From: Nitrospirota bacterium | GTDB taxonomy: Bacteria > Nitrospirota > Nitrospiria > 2-01-FULL-66-17 | Assembly (NCBI GenBank): GCA_040757335.1 | Contig: JBFLXB010000005.1 | Span: forward strand, 62,001 to 126,000 | DNA: 64,000 nucleotides | Direction of reading: 5' to 3' | In this document: positions 26,928 to 35,685 of the stretch, piece by piece | How positions within the stretch are numbered: position 1 is the first letter of the stretch | Layout: every line of letters starts with the position of its first letter | Notes under the pieces: generated by a model | The model's input: the letters and a program-made list of their open reading frames with translations, nothing else | The model's database searches: none | What the model was told of the DNA's origin: nothing | Program-made: the position numbers and the translations under genes

Positions 26928-26980
26928 GGTCCGCTTTGTCGGACCGCCGTTCTTTGACAACTGAATAGGAGTATTCCTAT
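26928..26980 (+). promoter_or_regulatory. Hairpin and dyad over the cas4-cas1 ribosome site
   Basis: GGTCCG (26928-26933) pairs with CGGACC (26940-26945) around a six-base loop. Then ATAGGAGTATTCCTAT (26965-26980), a 14-of-16 dyad, contains both the AGGAG ribosome site and the first two bases of the ATG. Either may set translation of the adaptation operon. No promoter boxes with good spacing were seen between 26780 and 26978. Confidence 0.4.
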
Positions 26981-28658
26981 GGATGCAGCGACTGATTCCG
27001 CGGCAGGGGCGGAGGAGGTGCCGCCCCTGCCGGTTCGGATGCTGAACGAGTACACGTACTGCCCGAGGCTTGGCTACCTCATGTGGGTGCAGGGGGAGTT
27101 TATGGACTCGGCTGATACGGTGGATGGGCGGTTTCAGCATCGGCGCGTGGATCAGGAGAAGAAGCGGCGGATCTCGCGGCGGGCGCCCGTCGATGACGGG
27201 CCGGTGACCATCCATGCGCGGTCGGTCTCGTTGGCGTCGGATCGGCTGGGATTGGTCGCGAAGATCGATTTGGTCGAGGGCGAATGCAACCGCGTGACGC
27301 CGGTCGACTACAAACGGGGCAAGCGACCCCACATCCCCAAGGGCGCGTGGGAGCCGGAGATGGTGCAGTTGTGCGCGCAGGGGTTGATTCTGCGCGACAA
27401 CGGTTTTGAGTGCGGGGAGGGCGTGCTGTACTTCGCCGCCTCGCGCGAGCGGGTGCCGGTCGTCTTCGATGGGGCGTTGATCGCACGCACGCTGGAGCTG
27501 GTCGATCTGATGCGCAAGGCCGCACGCGAAGGCGTGGTGCCGCCGCCTTTGGTGGACAGTCCGAAGTGTCCTCGCTGCGCGCTCGTCAGCATTTGTTTGC
27601 CCGACGAGGTGACGTTTCTTCAGTCTCAGGCCCACGAGCCACGGCCGCTCTTCCCCTCCCGCGACGACGCGTTGCCGTTCTACGTCCAGCACCAAGGCGC
27701 CAGAGTGAGGAAAGACGGAGACGTACTCAAGATCATGGAGCGTGACGAGCTGTTGGCGGAGGGGCGGTTGCGCGAGATCTCCCAACTCGTCCTCTTTGGA
27801 GGCGTGCAGGTGAGTACCGGCGTGATCCAAGAGCTCTGCAAACGCGGGATTCCAATGACGTATCTCTCGGGCGGCGGCTGGTTTTACGGCGTGACCCACG
27901 GGATGAGCCACAAGAACGTGGAGCTGCGCCGCCATCAGTACCGAACTGCGACGGACGCTTCCCGAAGTCTGGTACTCGCGCGCCGGTTCGTGCAGGCGAA
28001 GATCGCCAATTGCCGCACATTGCTGCGGCGCAATGCGAGTACCGTGCCGGAAGACGTGCTGGATGATCTGAAAGGCGACATGCGCCGCGCCGGTGAAGCG
28101 CCCACAATGGAGACATTGTTGGGGGTCGAAGGCAACTCGGCCCAGCGATATTTTTCATGGTTCTCGTCCATGCTCGCGAACGGAATGGGCTTTGCGTTCG
28201 AGCATCGCAACCGGCGGCCCCCCAAGGATCCGGTTAACGCCCTGCTCTCGCTGGCCTACGCCATGTTGGCCCGGGAATGGACGACGACGTTATTGGCGGT
28301 GGGGTTTGATCCGTATCTCGGGTTCTATCACCAGCCCCGTTATGGACGCCCCGCGCTGGCCTTGGATCTGATGGAGGAGTTTCGGCCGTTGATCGGGGAC
28401 TCCGCGGTGATCACGGCCATCAACAATGAAGAGATTCGACGGAGAGATTTCATCGAGACCTTGGGCGCCGTCGCGCTTACGCCGGTCGGCCGGAGCCGGT
28501 TTATCGAAGTGTACGAGCGCCGGATGAGCCAGGAGATTACGCACCCGGTCTTCGGCTACACCATCAGCTACCGGCGGGTGTTGGAAGTCCAGGCAAGGTT
28601 GCTCGGGCGGCATCTGGCCGGTGAGATTCCCGAGTATCCCTCGTTTACCACGCGGTAG
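26979..28658 (+). CDS. cas4-cas1: Cas4-Cas1 fusion protein
   Basis: 559 residues. The Cas4 part (about 1-210) has Cys28 in YTYCPRLG, the RecB-type KIDLVEG and VDYKRGK, and a cysteine trio CPRCALVSIC near 197-206, giving four [4Fe-4S] ligands. The Cas1 integrase part (about 220-559) has LVLFGGVQVSTGVIQELC, the glutamate in VEGNSAQRYFSWF near 383, GFYHQPRYGRPALALDLMEEF with the histidine and acidic ligand near 450-464. Such fusions are standard in type I-G and couple PAM-aware trimming to spacer integration. cas2 starts two bases after the stop. Confidence 0.96.
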   Translation: MDAATDSAAGAEEVPPLPVRMLNEYTYCPRLGYLMWVQGEFMDSADTVDGRFQHRRVDQEKKRRISRRAPVDDGPVTIHARSVSLASDRLGLVAKIDLVEGECNRVTPVDYKRGKRPHIPKGAWEPEMVQLCAQGLILRDNGFECGEGVLYFAASRERVPVVFDGALIARTLELVDLMRKAAREGVVPPPLVDSPKCPRCALVSICLPDEVTFLQSQAHEPRPLFPSRDDALPFYVQHQGARVRKDGDVLKIMERDELLAEGRLREISQLVLFGGVQVSTGVIQELCKRGIPMTYLSGGGWFYGVTHGMSHKNVELRRHQYRTATDASRSLVLARRFVQAKIANCRTLLRRNASTVPEDVLDDLKGDMRRAGEAPTMETLLGVEGNSAQRYFSWFSSMLANGMGFAFEHRNRRPPKDPVNALLSLAYAMLAREWTTTLLAVGFDPYLGFYHQPRYGRPALALDLMEEFRPLIGDSAVITAINNEEIRRRDFIETLGAVALTPVGRSRFIEVYERRMSQEITHPVFGYTISYRRVLEVQARLLGRHLAGEIPEYPSFTTR

Positions 28659-28660
28659 CG

Positions 28661-28951
28661 ATGCGGCATCTGTACGTGGTCACGTACGATATATCGAGTC
28701 CCAAACGCTGGCGACGGGTGTTTCGGACGATGCGGGGTTTCGGCGACCATCTGCAACTCTCCGTGTTCCTCTGCGACCTGCCGCTGATGGAGCGCGTGCA
28801 GATGCAGGCGCTCCTGCACGAGATCATCCATCACGAAGAGGACAAGGTAATGATCGTCGACCTCGGGCCAACCGAAGGGCGCACGATTCAAAGTATCGAG
28901 ACGATTGGCATTCCCGTGGAGATTACAAAACGGGGGCCCCAAGTGGTCTGA
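28661..28951 (+). CDS. cas2: Cas2
   Basis: 96 residues; ferredoxin fold beginning LYVVTYDISSPKRWRRVF, with the metal-site aspartate after beta-1, then LQLSVFLCDL and the C-terminal strand EITKRGPQVV. It bridges Cas1 dimers in the spacer-integration complex. It lies directly before the leader and array. Confidence 0.95.
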   Translation: MRHLYVVTYDISSPKRWRRVFRTMRGFGDHLQLSVFLCDLPLMERVQMQALLHEIIHHEEDKVMIVDLGPTEGRTIQSIETIGIPVEITKRGPQVV

Positions 28952-28955
28952 TTTG

Positions 28956-28975
28956 CCGCTCGTTGGTGCGAGCGG
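28956..28975 (+). terminator. Hairpin after cas2
   Basis: CCGCTCG, loop TTGGTG, CGAGCGG: a perfect 7-bp stem starting five bases after the cas2 stop. There is no T-run, so it may only slow or protect the transcript end. Confidence 0.45.
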
Positions 28976-29128
28976 TTCAGTGCGAGAAGAAAGTCTGAAC
29001 GGCATGCGGCCAGGGTGTTGAGTTTCGGGGATTACCGTGGAAAGGGAGGGAGGATGCAGAGAGAAATCGGAAAGCGCTCGCAAATGCCTTTAGAGGATAT
29101 CGAAATATCAGATAAATTCCAGGGTGCT
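28976..29128 (+). promoter_or_regulatory. CRISPR leader
   Basis: The stretch between cas2 and the first repeat contains no gene and becomes AT-rich toward the array (29085-29120). It includes GATAT-CGAA-ATATC (29096-29109) and should hold the array promoter and the Cas1-Cas2 docking site. The distal end is defined by the one variant repeat, so the leader is on this side. Confidence 0.75.
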
Positions 29129-31925
29129 GTTTCCGCGGTCTCACAGCCGCGGCCTCATTGAAGCTTTCGGAGTCGCCGCGCCAAGCAACGCGCGAGTGCA
29201 GGTTTCCGCGGTCTCACAGCCGCGGCCTCATTGAAGCGACTGGAAGGCCGGAAAAATCTCGATCCGAGGGCGACGTTTCCGCGGTCTCACAGCCGCGGCC
29301 TCATTGAAGCCACTATCATCCCAAGTGTCTCGGGATCTATCTACACGTTTCCGCGGTCTCACAGCCGCGGCCTCATTGAAGCAGTATATCAAGATCATGG
29401 ACGGGACCGCGGACAGCGGTTTCCGCGGTCTCACAGCCGCGGCCTCATTGAAGCGATCTTACCATCGACAAGCACAAAGAGGCGTCTTTCGTTTCCGCGG
29501 TCTCACAGCCGCGGCCTCATTGAAGCTGAATGTCAAGATAATCTCCAGTATCTCGGTTGACACGTTTCCGCGGTCTCACAGCCGCGGCCTCATTGAAGCA
29601 ACTGGTGTGTTGAAAGCGTCTGCATCTAGCGGTCCTCGTTTCCGCGGTCTCACAGCCGCGGCCTCATTGAAGCATAGAACTCGTGGAAATTATCAAGAAT
29701 AACATCGAGGTTTCCGCGGTCTCACAGCCGCGGCCTCATTGAAGCCTGCCACAGGTCTTATCAATGGAGGAAATCAAAGTGCACGTTTCCGCGGTCTCAC
29801 AGCCGCGGCCTCATTGAAGCTGTCCGCATTGTGAAAAACTTGGAGTAGGGTACGTCCGTGTTTCCGCGGTCTCACAGCCGCGGCCTCATTGAAGCTTGTG
29901 TTTGCTACCCATTCTCATCGTCGCACCCCCTGTTTCCGCGGTCTCACAGCCGCGGCCTCATTGAAGCGTGGTTTACACCGTTAGGCCGCGGGCCGATTGA
30001 GCCGGTTTCCGCGGTCTCACAGCCGCGGCCTCATTGAAGCATACCGGGGGTCGCCGCACACGATTCCTTGGCGTCGTTTCCGCGGTCTCACAGCCGCGGC
30101 CTCATTGAAGCTGGGACTAAAAAAAAAAGCGGGAGGCCTGTTGTCGGTTTCCGCGGTCTCACAGCCGCGGCCTCATTGAAGCGATCACCATCTTAGCAGA
30201 ATATTTCGCGAAGGAAGAAGGTTTCCGCGGTCTCACAGCCGCGGCCTCATTGAAGCTATCGCGACGTGTCGAGAATGGTATCCTCCGGCCGCATGTTTCC
30301 GCGGTCTCACAGCCGCGGCCTCATTGAAGCTTCGTCGTTAATCGCTCAATCCGGAGAGGAAAACATGTTTCCGCGGTCTCACAGCCGCGGCCTCATTGAA
30401 GCCTCGGCCTGACCTATCTGCCGGAGCACCAACTGTGGGTTTCCGCGGTCTCACAGCCGCGGCCTCATTGAAGCCACTCCTCCGACAGCGACGATTCGTA
30501 GGCCGTGATCGTTTCCGCGGTCTCACAGCCGCGGCCTCATTGAAGCGCGGCCCCAGCGCGTCCCAGACGGCCCCCGCGACGCGGTTTCCGCGGTCTCACA
30601 GCCGCGGCCTCATTGAAGCCATCACCGCATGGCCGTTGAGAGGACGATCCGCCCGGGTTTCCGCGGTCTCACAGCCGCGGCCTCATTGAAGCCCGATTGG
30701 CCAGACACCACTGGCGGCATTTGCCATACGTTTCCGCGGTCTCACAGCCGCGGCCTCATTGAAGCCGGGCCGCCCTGGCCGGTGATGTGGGTGAACAGCA
30801 ACGTTTCCGCGGTCTCACAGCCGCGGCCTCATTGAAGCCCCGCACTGCTGCAATCCGTGATCTCGCGGCACGGCTCGTTTCCGCGGTCTCACAGCCGCGG
30901 CCTCATTGAAGCATGGTGGCGGTAATGTCGGTCTTGCTCATCTGGTCGGTTTCCGCGGTCTCACAGCCGCGGCCTCATTGAAGCGGAAGCGCTCTCCCTC
31001 CAGCCGCATCGAATTGTTTGGTTTCCGCGGTCTCACAGCCGCGGCCTCATTGAAGCCAGGCACGCTCGGAATCCGCCACAACCGCCTCATAGTTTCCGCG
31101 GTCTCACAGCCGCGGCCTCATTGAAGCGCCTCGACCTGCGCCTTTGTCGGCGCGCGGCTTACGCGTTTCCGCGGTCTCACAGCCGCGGCCTCATTGAAGC
31201 ACGCTGAAAACGCCGTTCCTGTTGGCGCGGCGGGTGGGTTTCCGCGGTCTCACAGCCGCGGCCTCATTGAAGCCCGACCTCTTGCCGGAGCGATTCGCGG
31301 GCGCGGTCGGGTTTCCGCGGTCTCACAGCCGCGGCCTCATTGAAGCGGGCAACCGGAAGTGCTCGCGCCCCGTCAGCATCAGCGTTTCCGCGGTCTCACA
31401 GCCGCGGCCTCATTGAAGCCGTTTCCCCGCCCGCTCTGGGCGCGAGTGAACCGAGTTTCCGCGGTCTCACAGCCGCGGCCTCATTGAAGCCACTTCATTG
31501 AGTTTCCCGTTCGTGATCGCATCGACAGTTTCCGCGGTCTCACAGCCGCGGCCTCATTGAAGCAATACCAACATGCTGACGCGGCCGATCCTGGTCAACG
31601 TTTCCGCGGTCTCACAGCCGCGGCCTCATTGAAGCTTCAAGCCCGGCTGTCGGTGCGGATCGTAGGGCGTCTGTTTCCGCGGTCTCACAGCCGCGGCCTC
31701 ATTGAAGCTGTGGGATTTGCTGGAAAACGATCCGCGGTGAGGGCAGTTTCCGCGGTCTCACAGCCGCGGCCTCATTGAAGCGACGCCCCGCTGCTGAACG
31801 GCGCGCGGCCGTGCGGCGTTTCCGCGGTCTCACAGCCGCGGCCTCATTGAAGCGTGACCCCGCGATGCGAGATCAGATAATTACTCCTAGTTTCCGCGGT
31901 CTCACAGCCGCGGCCTCATTGAAAC
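29129..31925 (+). CRISPR. CRISPR array, 39 repeats and 38 spacers (type I-G)
   Basis: A 36-base repeat starting GTTTCCGCGG and ending CATTGAAGC recurs with a 71-75 base period; spacers are 35-39 bases. Repeat starts run from 29129 (first) through 29202, 29275 and 29347 to 31818 and 31890 (last). The first 38 repeats read identical; the last ends GAAAC instead of GAAGC, marking the distal end. CCGCGG pairs with itself across the loop TCTCACAG as the crRNA-processing hairpin. Spacers 3-11 are mostly AT-richer than later ones (spacer 8 has 12 G/C in 36, spacer 20 has 32 in 37). Apparent ORFs through the array are repeat translations. Confidence 0.98.
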
Positions 31926-32003
31926 GTAGTCCGTCTTGACAATGCCGAGCCCACACGCCTAGCATTTGCATAAGGTCTTTTAGTGGACATATGGCGTGTT
32001 GCG

Positions 32004-32225
32004 ATGGGTGTTCGTCGGCTGTATCTCAAAATTGGCGATCGGGTGATTCACCGTCGGTATCCGCAGTGGGGCAACGGTGAGGTGGTGGAGGAGCGTACCG
32101 CGGTGACCGACGGCGGGATGTGTTTCGTGCGGATCGTGTTTGCGGACGGGCAGGAGCGATCCTTCATCAATAATCTCGACGATGTGAATTGTTGTTACTA
32201 CACCGGAATCAGGGTCAACGCTTAA
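32004..32225 (+). CDS. DUF3553-like small protein
   Basis: 73 residues from ATG 32004; GTG 31983 would add seven. LKIGDRVIHRRYPQWGNGEV, VRIVFADGQERSF and LDDVNCCYYTG match the small DUF3553 family, a beta-barrel fold related to CarD-type RNA-polymerase-binding modules. Function is unknown. Its TAA stop touches repeat element copy 3. Confidence 0.75.
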   Translation: MGVRRLYLKIGDRVIHRRYPQWGNGEVVEERTAVTDGGMCFVRIVFADGQERSFINNLDDVNCCYYTGIRVNA

Positions 32226-32410
32226 GAGGCTGTTGATAACCGGCCATCTGCAGCGTTGTCGCCCCTTAGGTGCCACGGCCGCCTCACCGTCTCGGCGGCG
32301 CTCGTGGCTCGGCGCCCCTTCCTCGGGGCGCCACTCGCCTCACGTACGACCCAGTACGCTGCGGTGCGGTTCTCGCTTCGCCTTGCATCTGACCGGTTCT
32401 GAACAGCCTC
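32226..32410. repeat. Dispersed inverted-terminus element, copy 3
   Basis: 185 bp. Ends GAGGCTGTT and AACAGCCTC are perfect 9-bp inverted repeats. The core CACGTACGACCCAGTACGC and the right part TTGCATCTGAC are shared with the other copies. About 65 extra bases (near 32265-32335) sit in what would be a loop. It exactly fills the gap between two convergent genes: the left end abuts the DUF3553 stop (TAA, 32223-32225) and the right end shares bases with the bioD stop (32409-32411, minus strand). Confidence 0.85.
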
Positions 32411-33212
32411 ACGTTGTCTGACGATGCGACAACGCTTGAGACGGTCTGATCAGACTGTCTAGAAACCCGGTCCGCTCCAGATTCCTTCCGATCGTTTCCC
32501 ATGCGGTCTCCTTCGCCCTGAGGTAGGGCACCACAGCCCAGGCTGGAAGCTCTAGTAGTTCTTTAAGGATGTGTGGGTTGGTGCGGATTGCCTCGTCCTG
32601 GGCCTGACTGGTCTGATTGATCACCCCGCCTAAGAACTTGAGCCCGTGCGCTTTGGCGACTTGGACCGTCAGCAGGGCGTGGTTGATCGCGCCGAGTTTG
32701 TTGCCGATGACCAAAAGAAGAGGGAGGCCAAGGGCTCGCGCCAAGTCCAAAGTCGTCGTGAGGTAGGTCCCCCGCATTCGGCTGAAATCCCCCCATCCCC
32801 CCTTTGTCAAAGGGGGGCAAGGGGGGATTTTACCAATGCTGAGTGGGACCATTAGTCCGCCCACACCCTCGACCACAACGATGTCGTGTCGGCTTGCGAG
32901 GCGGTGGAAGCGTTGAACGATCGTTGCGAGGGAGATGCGGGTGCGTTGACGCCGCGCCGCAACCAGGGGGGCAAGGGGTGGGCCAAAGCGGTAGGGGCTG
33001 ATATCGGTCAGCGGATCAGAGGAGCCGGCGACCCGGCGCAGGAGTTCCGCGTCGGCGTGAGCCCCTCCTGCGACACCGCTCTCGACCGGCTTCATCACGC
33101 CGACATCGAGGCCCCGGCGCCGCAGCGCCCAAACCAGCCCCGCGGAGACAAGGGTTTTCCCCACTCCTGTATCCGTGCCTACGACAAAGACGCCTCGTGA
33201 TCGCTTGGTCAT
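32409..33212 (-). CDS. bioD: Dethiobiotin synthetase with inserted repeat peptide
   Basis: 267 residues. Forms the ureido ring of dethiobiotin from DAPA, CO2 and ATP. P-loop GTDTGVGKT, MKPVESG, EGVGGLMVPL, DLARALGLPLLLV and GGVINQ are intact. Between VPLSI and TYLTTTLDLA an extra proline/glycine-rich segment of about 20 residues (KIPPCPPLTKGGWGDF) is encoded by a palindromic repeat. I took ATG 33212 (MTKRSRGVFVVG). It is the last gene of bioF-SDR-bioD. Confidence 0.93.
   Translation of the reverse strand: MTKRSRGVFVVGTDTGVGKTLVSAGLVWALRRRGLDVGVMKPVESGVAGGAHADAELLRRVAGSSDPLTDISPYRFGPPLAPLVAARRQRTRISLATIVQRFHRLASRHDIVVVEGVGGLMVPLSIGKIPPCPPLTKGGWGDFSRMRGTYLTTTLDLARALGLPLLLVIGNKLGAINHALLTVQVAKAHGLKFLGGVINQTSQAQDEAIRTNPHILKELLELPAWAVVPYLRAKETAWETIGRNLERTGFLDSLIRPSQALSHRQTT
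32785..32830. repeat. 46-bp palindromic repeat inside bioD
   Basis: Left arm AAATCCCCCCATCCCCCCTT and right arm AAGGGGGGCAAGGGGGGATTT pair almost perfectly around a short TGTCAA centre. Such C-run/G-run palindromes are usually intergenic; here it is read in frame within bioD near residue 128-143. Confidence 0.85.
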
Positions 33213-33216
33213 GGGC

Positions 33217-33963
33217 TCAGAGAGTCCCCGCCGGGATGCGGCTATCCATGACAAAGATCTGCCCCGAGATCCACGGGAGCGAAAGGATCGAGAACATCGT
33301 GTCAGCCGCGTCCTCTGGTGAAATGACCCCGGGGATCAGTTGTTGCTCGCGGAGAGTCTCTGCGGTTGCGCCGACGGACTCGGTATCCAGCACGGGCGGG
33401 CACACGGCGTTGACGCGGATGTTGTCCGGTCCCAGCTCGCGGGCCGAACTCCGGGTGAACGCGATCAGGCCGGCTTTGGCCGCGCTGTAGGCGCTCTGGC
33501 CGCGGCGGCCTTGCAGCGCGGCGATCGAGGACACGTTCAGGATCGCCCCGCCGCGTTGTCTGGCCATCACAGGGGCAACGGCCTGGGTGGCGCGCCAGGC
33601 TGCGGTGAGGTCGGTGGCGATCACGCGATCCCACGCGTCATCGGGCGTCGAGACGACCAGACGATCATCCACCACGCCGGCGTTGTTCACCCACGCATCG
33701 ATCCGTCCCCAATGGGTCACGGTCTGCTCGACGATCTGTGGAAAGGTCCCTGGGATGGTGACGTCCGCTTGAAGGACCAGGGCGCGGCCGCCAGCCTCGA
33801 TGATGGCCTTGGCAACTGCCTCTGCCTCGGCGCGCCGCGTGCGGCAGTGCACGACCACGCGCCAGCCCGCACGGCCGCAACGCAACGCGATCGCGCGACC
33901 CAGGCCGCGCGAGGAACCGGTGACGACGATAACCGGCGGGGCTGACGCGTCAGATGACGCCAA
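33217..33963 (-). CDS. SDR family oxidoreductase (FabG-like) in the biotin operon
   Basis: 248 residues. Rossmann motif VTGSSRGLGRAIA, NNAG, and the catalytic Ser and YSAAK (NVSSIAALQGRRGQSAYSAAK region), with a C-terminal ISGQIFVMDS. It resembles 3-oxoacyl-ACP reductases. Lying between bioF and bioD it may reduce an intermediate of pimeloyl synthesis; no bioC or bioH is visible. The TTG start at 33963 overlaps the bioF end by 14 bases, and the stop is four bases from bioD. Confidence 0.85.
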   Translation of the reverse strand: MASSDASAPPVIVVTGSSRGLGRAIALRCGRAGWRVVVHCRTRRAEAEAVAKAIIEAGGRALVLQADVTIPGTFPQIVEQTVTHWGRIDAWVNNAGVVDDRLVVSTPDDAWDRVIATDLTAAWRATQAVAPVMARQRGGAILNVSSIAALQGRRGQSAYSAAKAGLIAFTRSSARELGPDNIRVNAVCPPVLDTESVGATAETLREQQLIPGVISPEDAADTMFSILSLPWISGQIFVMDSRIPAGTL

Positions 33964-35152
33964 GTTGTTTGGCGACCCGTTCGAGCGCCGACAAGGCGAG
34001 CCCGAGGTCGTCGGGCGTGTGCGTCGCGAGGATTGAGGTCCGCAGGCGTGCGGTGCCGGCGGGCACGGTGGGCGGTCGGATCGCGGGGGCGAACACGCCC
34101 TCCTCCATTAACGCCGACGCCATCTGAACGGCGCGCGCGTCGGCTCCGATCCGAAGCGGGATGATGGGCGAGGCGCTGCCCAAGGTGTCGAATCCCATCT
34201 TACGCACGCTGTCGTGCCAGATGTGGCGGTTGGCCCAGAGGCGTTCGCGGCGCTCGGGTTCGTCTTCCAGCACGCGAATCGCTTCCAGCGAGGCGGCTGC
34301 GATCGCGGGAGGCAGGGCCGTGGTGTAGATGAATGTGCGGGCGCGGTTGACCAGATAGTCGATCAAGACTTTGGGGCCTGCAACAAACCCCCCGAGTGCG
34401 CCGAGCGCTTTACTCAGGGTGCCCATCTGGATGATCGGGCGGTCGCGCAGGTTCCAATGCTCGGACGAGCCCGTGCCCCGGGCACCGAACACGCCGGTGG
34501 CATGGGCGTCGTCGACCAGGAGCATCGCGTCATATTGCTCGGCGAGTACCACCAGGTCGGGCAGTGGCGCGAGGTCGCCTTCCATGCTGAACACGCTGTC
34601 GGTCACGATCAGCGCGCGGCCGTTTGGTGCACGGCGCTTCAACAGAGTCCGGAGTTGATCCAGCCGGTCGCGCCGATAGATCCGGAACCGGGCGTTGCTG
34701 GCCCGGCATCCGTCGATCAGGCTGGCATGGCAGTCGCGATCAGCCAGGATCAGATCGTCCCTCCCGACCAATGACGGGATGATGCCCAAGTTGGCCTGGT
34801 ACCCGGTGCTGAACACCAGCGCGGCCTCGGTGCCCTTGAGGCGAGCCAGCGCGGCCTCCAGTTTTTCATGTTCCGGGCTGTTCCCCGTCAACAGGCGCGA
34901 GGCCCCCGCGCCCACTCCTTCGCGCTCGATCACGCGAATGGCCGCGGCCTTGACGCGCGGGTGCTCGGCCAAGCCCAAGTAGTTGTTGGACCCGAAGTTG
35001 ACCAGAGTGCGCCCGTTCCACACGAACCGCGGCCCCACGCCTCCTTCGATGGTCCGGAGCACGCGAAGTCTGTCTGCCTTCCGTACACGCTCCAGCTCTT
35101 GCCGATAAGGAGCGAAGAGGTCACGCGTGGGGCTGAACGGGGATCGGACCAC
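33950..35152 (-). CDS. bioF: 8-amino-7-oxononanoate synthase
   Basis: 400 residues, PLP-dependent alpha-oxoamine synthase joining pimeloyl-thioester and L-alanine. VNFGSNNYLGLA, GAGASRLLTGN, DRDCHASLIDG, DSVFSMEGD, VDDAHATGVFG and the PLP lysine region GTLSKALGALGG are present. Members of this fold also make KBL or serine palmitoyl products, but the bioD neighbour supports BioF. It begins the minus-strand biotin operon; no promoter stands out in the 30 bases before the element at 35182. Confidence 0.92.
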   Translation of the reverse strand: MVRSPFSPTRDLFAPYRQELERVRKADRLRVLRTIEGGVGPRFVWNGRTLVNFGSNNYLGLAEHPRVKAAAIRVIEREGVGAGASRLLTGNSPEHEKLEAALARLKGTEAALVFSTGYQANLGIIPSLVGRDDLILADRDCHASLIDGCRASNARFRIYRRDRLDQLRTLLKRRAPNGRALIVTDSVFSMEGDLAPLPDLVVLAEQYDAMLLVDDAHATGVFGARGTGSSEHWNLRDRPIIQMGTLSKALGALGGFVAGPKVLIDYLVNRARTFIYTTALPPAIAAASLEAIRVLEDEPERRERLWANRHIWHDSVRKMGFDTLGSASPIIPLRIGADARAVQMASALMEEGVFAPAIRPPTVPAGTARLRTSILATHTPDDLGLALSALERVAKQLGVI

Positions 35153-35181
35153 TAGGAACCTTTCCGGGCAACCGCCAGGTT

Positions 35182-35305
35182 GAGCCCGTTCAGGAACGCG
35201 TCAGATGCAAGGCGGAGCGAGCGCCCGCACCGCAGCGTACTGGGTCGTACGTGAGGAGCGGACGCGCAGCGACAACGCCGCAGACGACCGTTCCTGGACG
35301 GGCTC
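35182..35305 (-). repeat. Dispersed inverted-terminus element, copy 4
   Basis: 124 bp, reverse orientation on the plus strand, so forward relative to clpS. Ends GAGCCCGTTCAGGAACG and CGTTCCTGGACGGGCTC pair at 16 of 17 positions. Core on the minus strand includes CACGTACGACCCAGTACGC. It starts one base beyond the clpS stop codon. Confidence 0.87.
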
Positions 35306-35306
35306 C

Positions 35307-35612
35307 CTAGGCCGGCTCGATGACGCAGCGAAACGGGTACCCCGCACTCTTCGCTGCCTGGTGGACTTGCGCCTGTTTCATCTCGGCCTGCTCGAGTGGG
35401 AGCGTGGCCACGTGCGAGGCGCCGGTGGTATGAACCTCCCACATTAATCGCGTCGCAGTGGGCGGGTCTTTCTGGAAAAAACGAATCAACACGTCCACCA
35501 CGAATTCCATGGTGGTGACGGGATCGTCGAGCAGGATGACTTTGTACGGCGGGATCAGCGCCACGTCGGACGTGGTGTCCTGATCAGGCAAAACCGGAGT
35601 CAGGGTCGTCAC
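35307..35612 (-). CDS. clpS: ATP-dependent Clp protease adaptor ClpS
   Basis: 101 residues. KVILLDDPVTTMEFVV, the following VLIRFF and the WEVHTTGAS histidine define the N-degron pocket, and the LPLEQAEMKQAQVHQ helix follows. ClpS delivers N-degron substrates to ClpA/ClpC. The pocket reads DDPV rather than the E. coli NDDY, a pattern also seen in other phyla. GTG 35612 is the start; no clpA is adjacent. Confidence 0.92.
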   Translation of the reverse strand: MTTLTPVLPDQDTTSDVALIPPYKVILLDDPVTTMEFVVDVLIRFFQKDPPTATRLMWEVHTTGASHVATLPLEQAEMKQAQVHQAAKSAGYPFRCVIEPA

Positions 35613-35685
35613 GGCGGATGTCCTACCACATGCGCGGAGAGGGGGTCAAACGTCCCCGAATGCCCATCGGAGGTATTGGGGAGTC

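Noticed and set aside
30112-30146. Spacer with a run of ten A bases, considered as a slippage error or promoter
   Set aside because: Within the normal spacer length; most simply an acquired poly-A stretch.
29231-31778. Many overlapping open frames through the array reading FPRSHSRGLIEA or RGLTAAASLK
   Set aside because: They are translations of the 36-base CRISPR repeat plus spacers; no independent gene is supported.
35307-35612. Changed N-degron pocket in ClpS (DDPV for NDDY)
   Set aside because: The same pattern is known in ClpS of other phyla, so I do not treat it as unusual.
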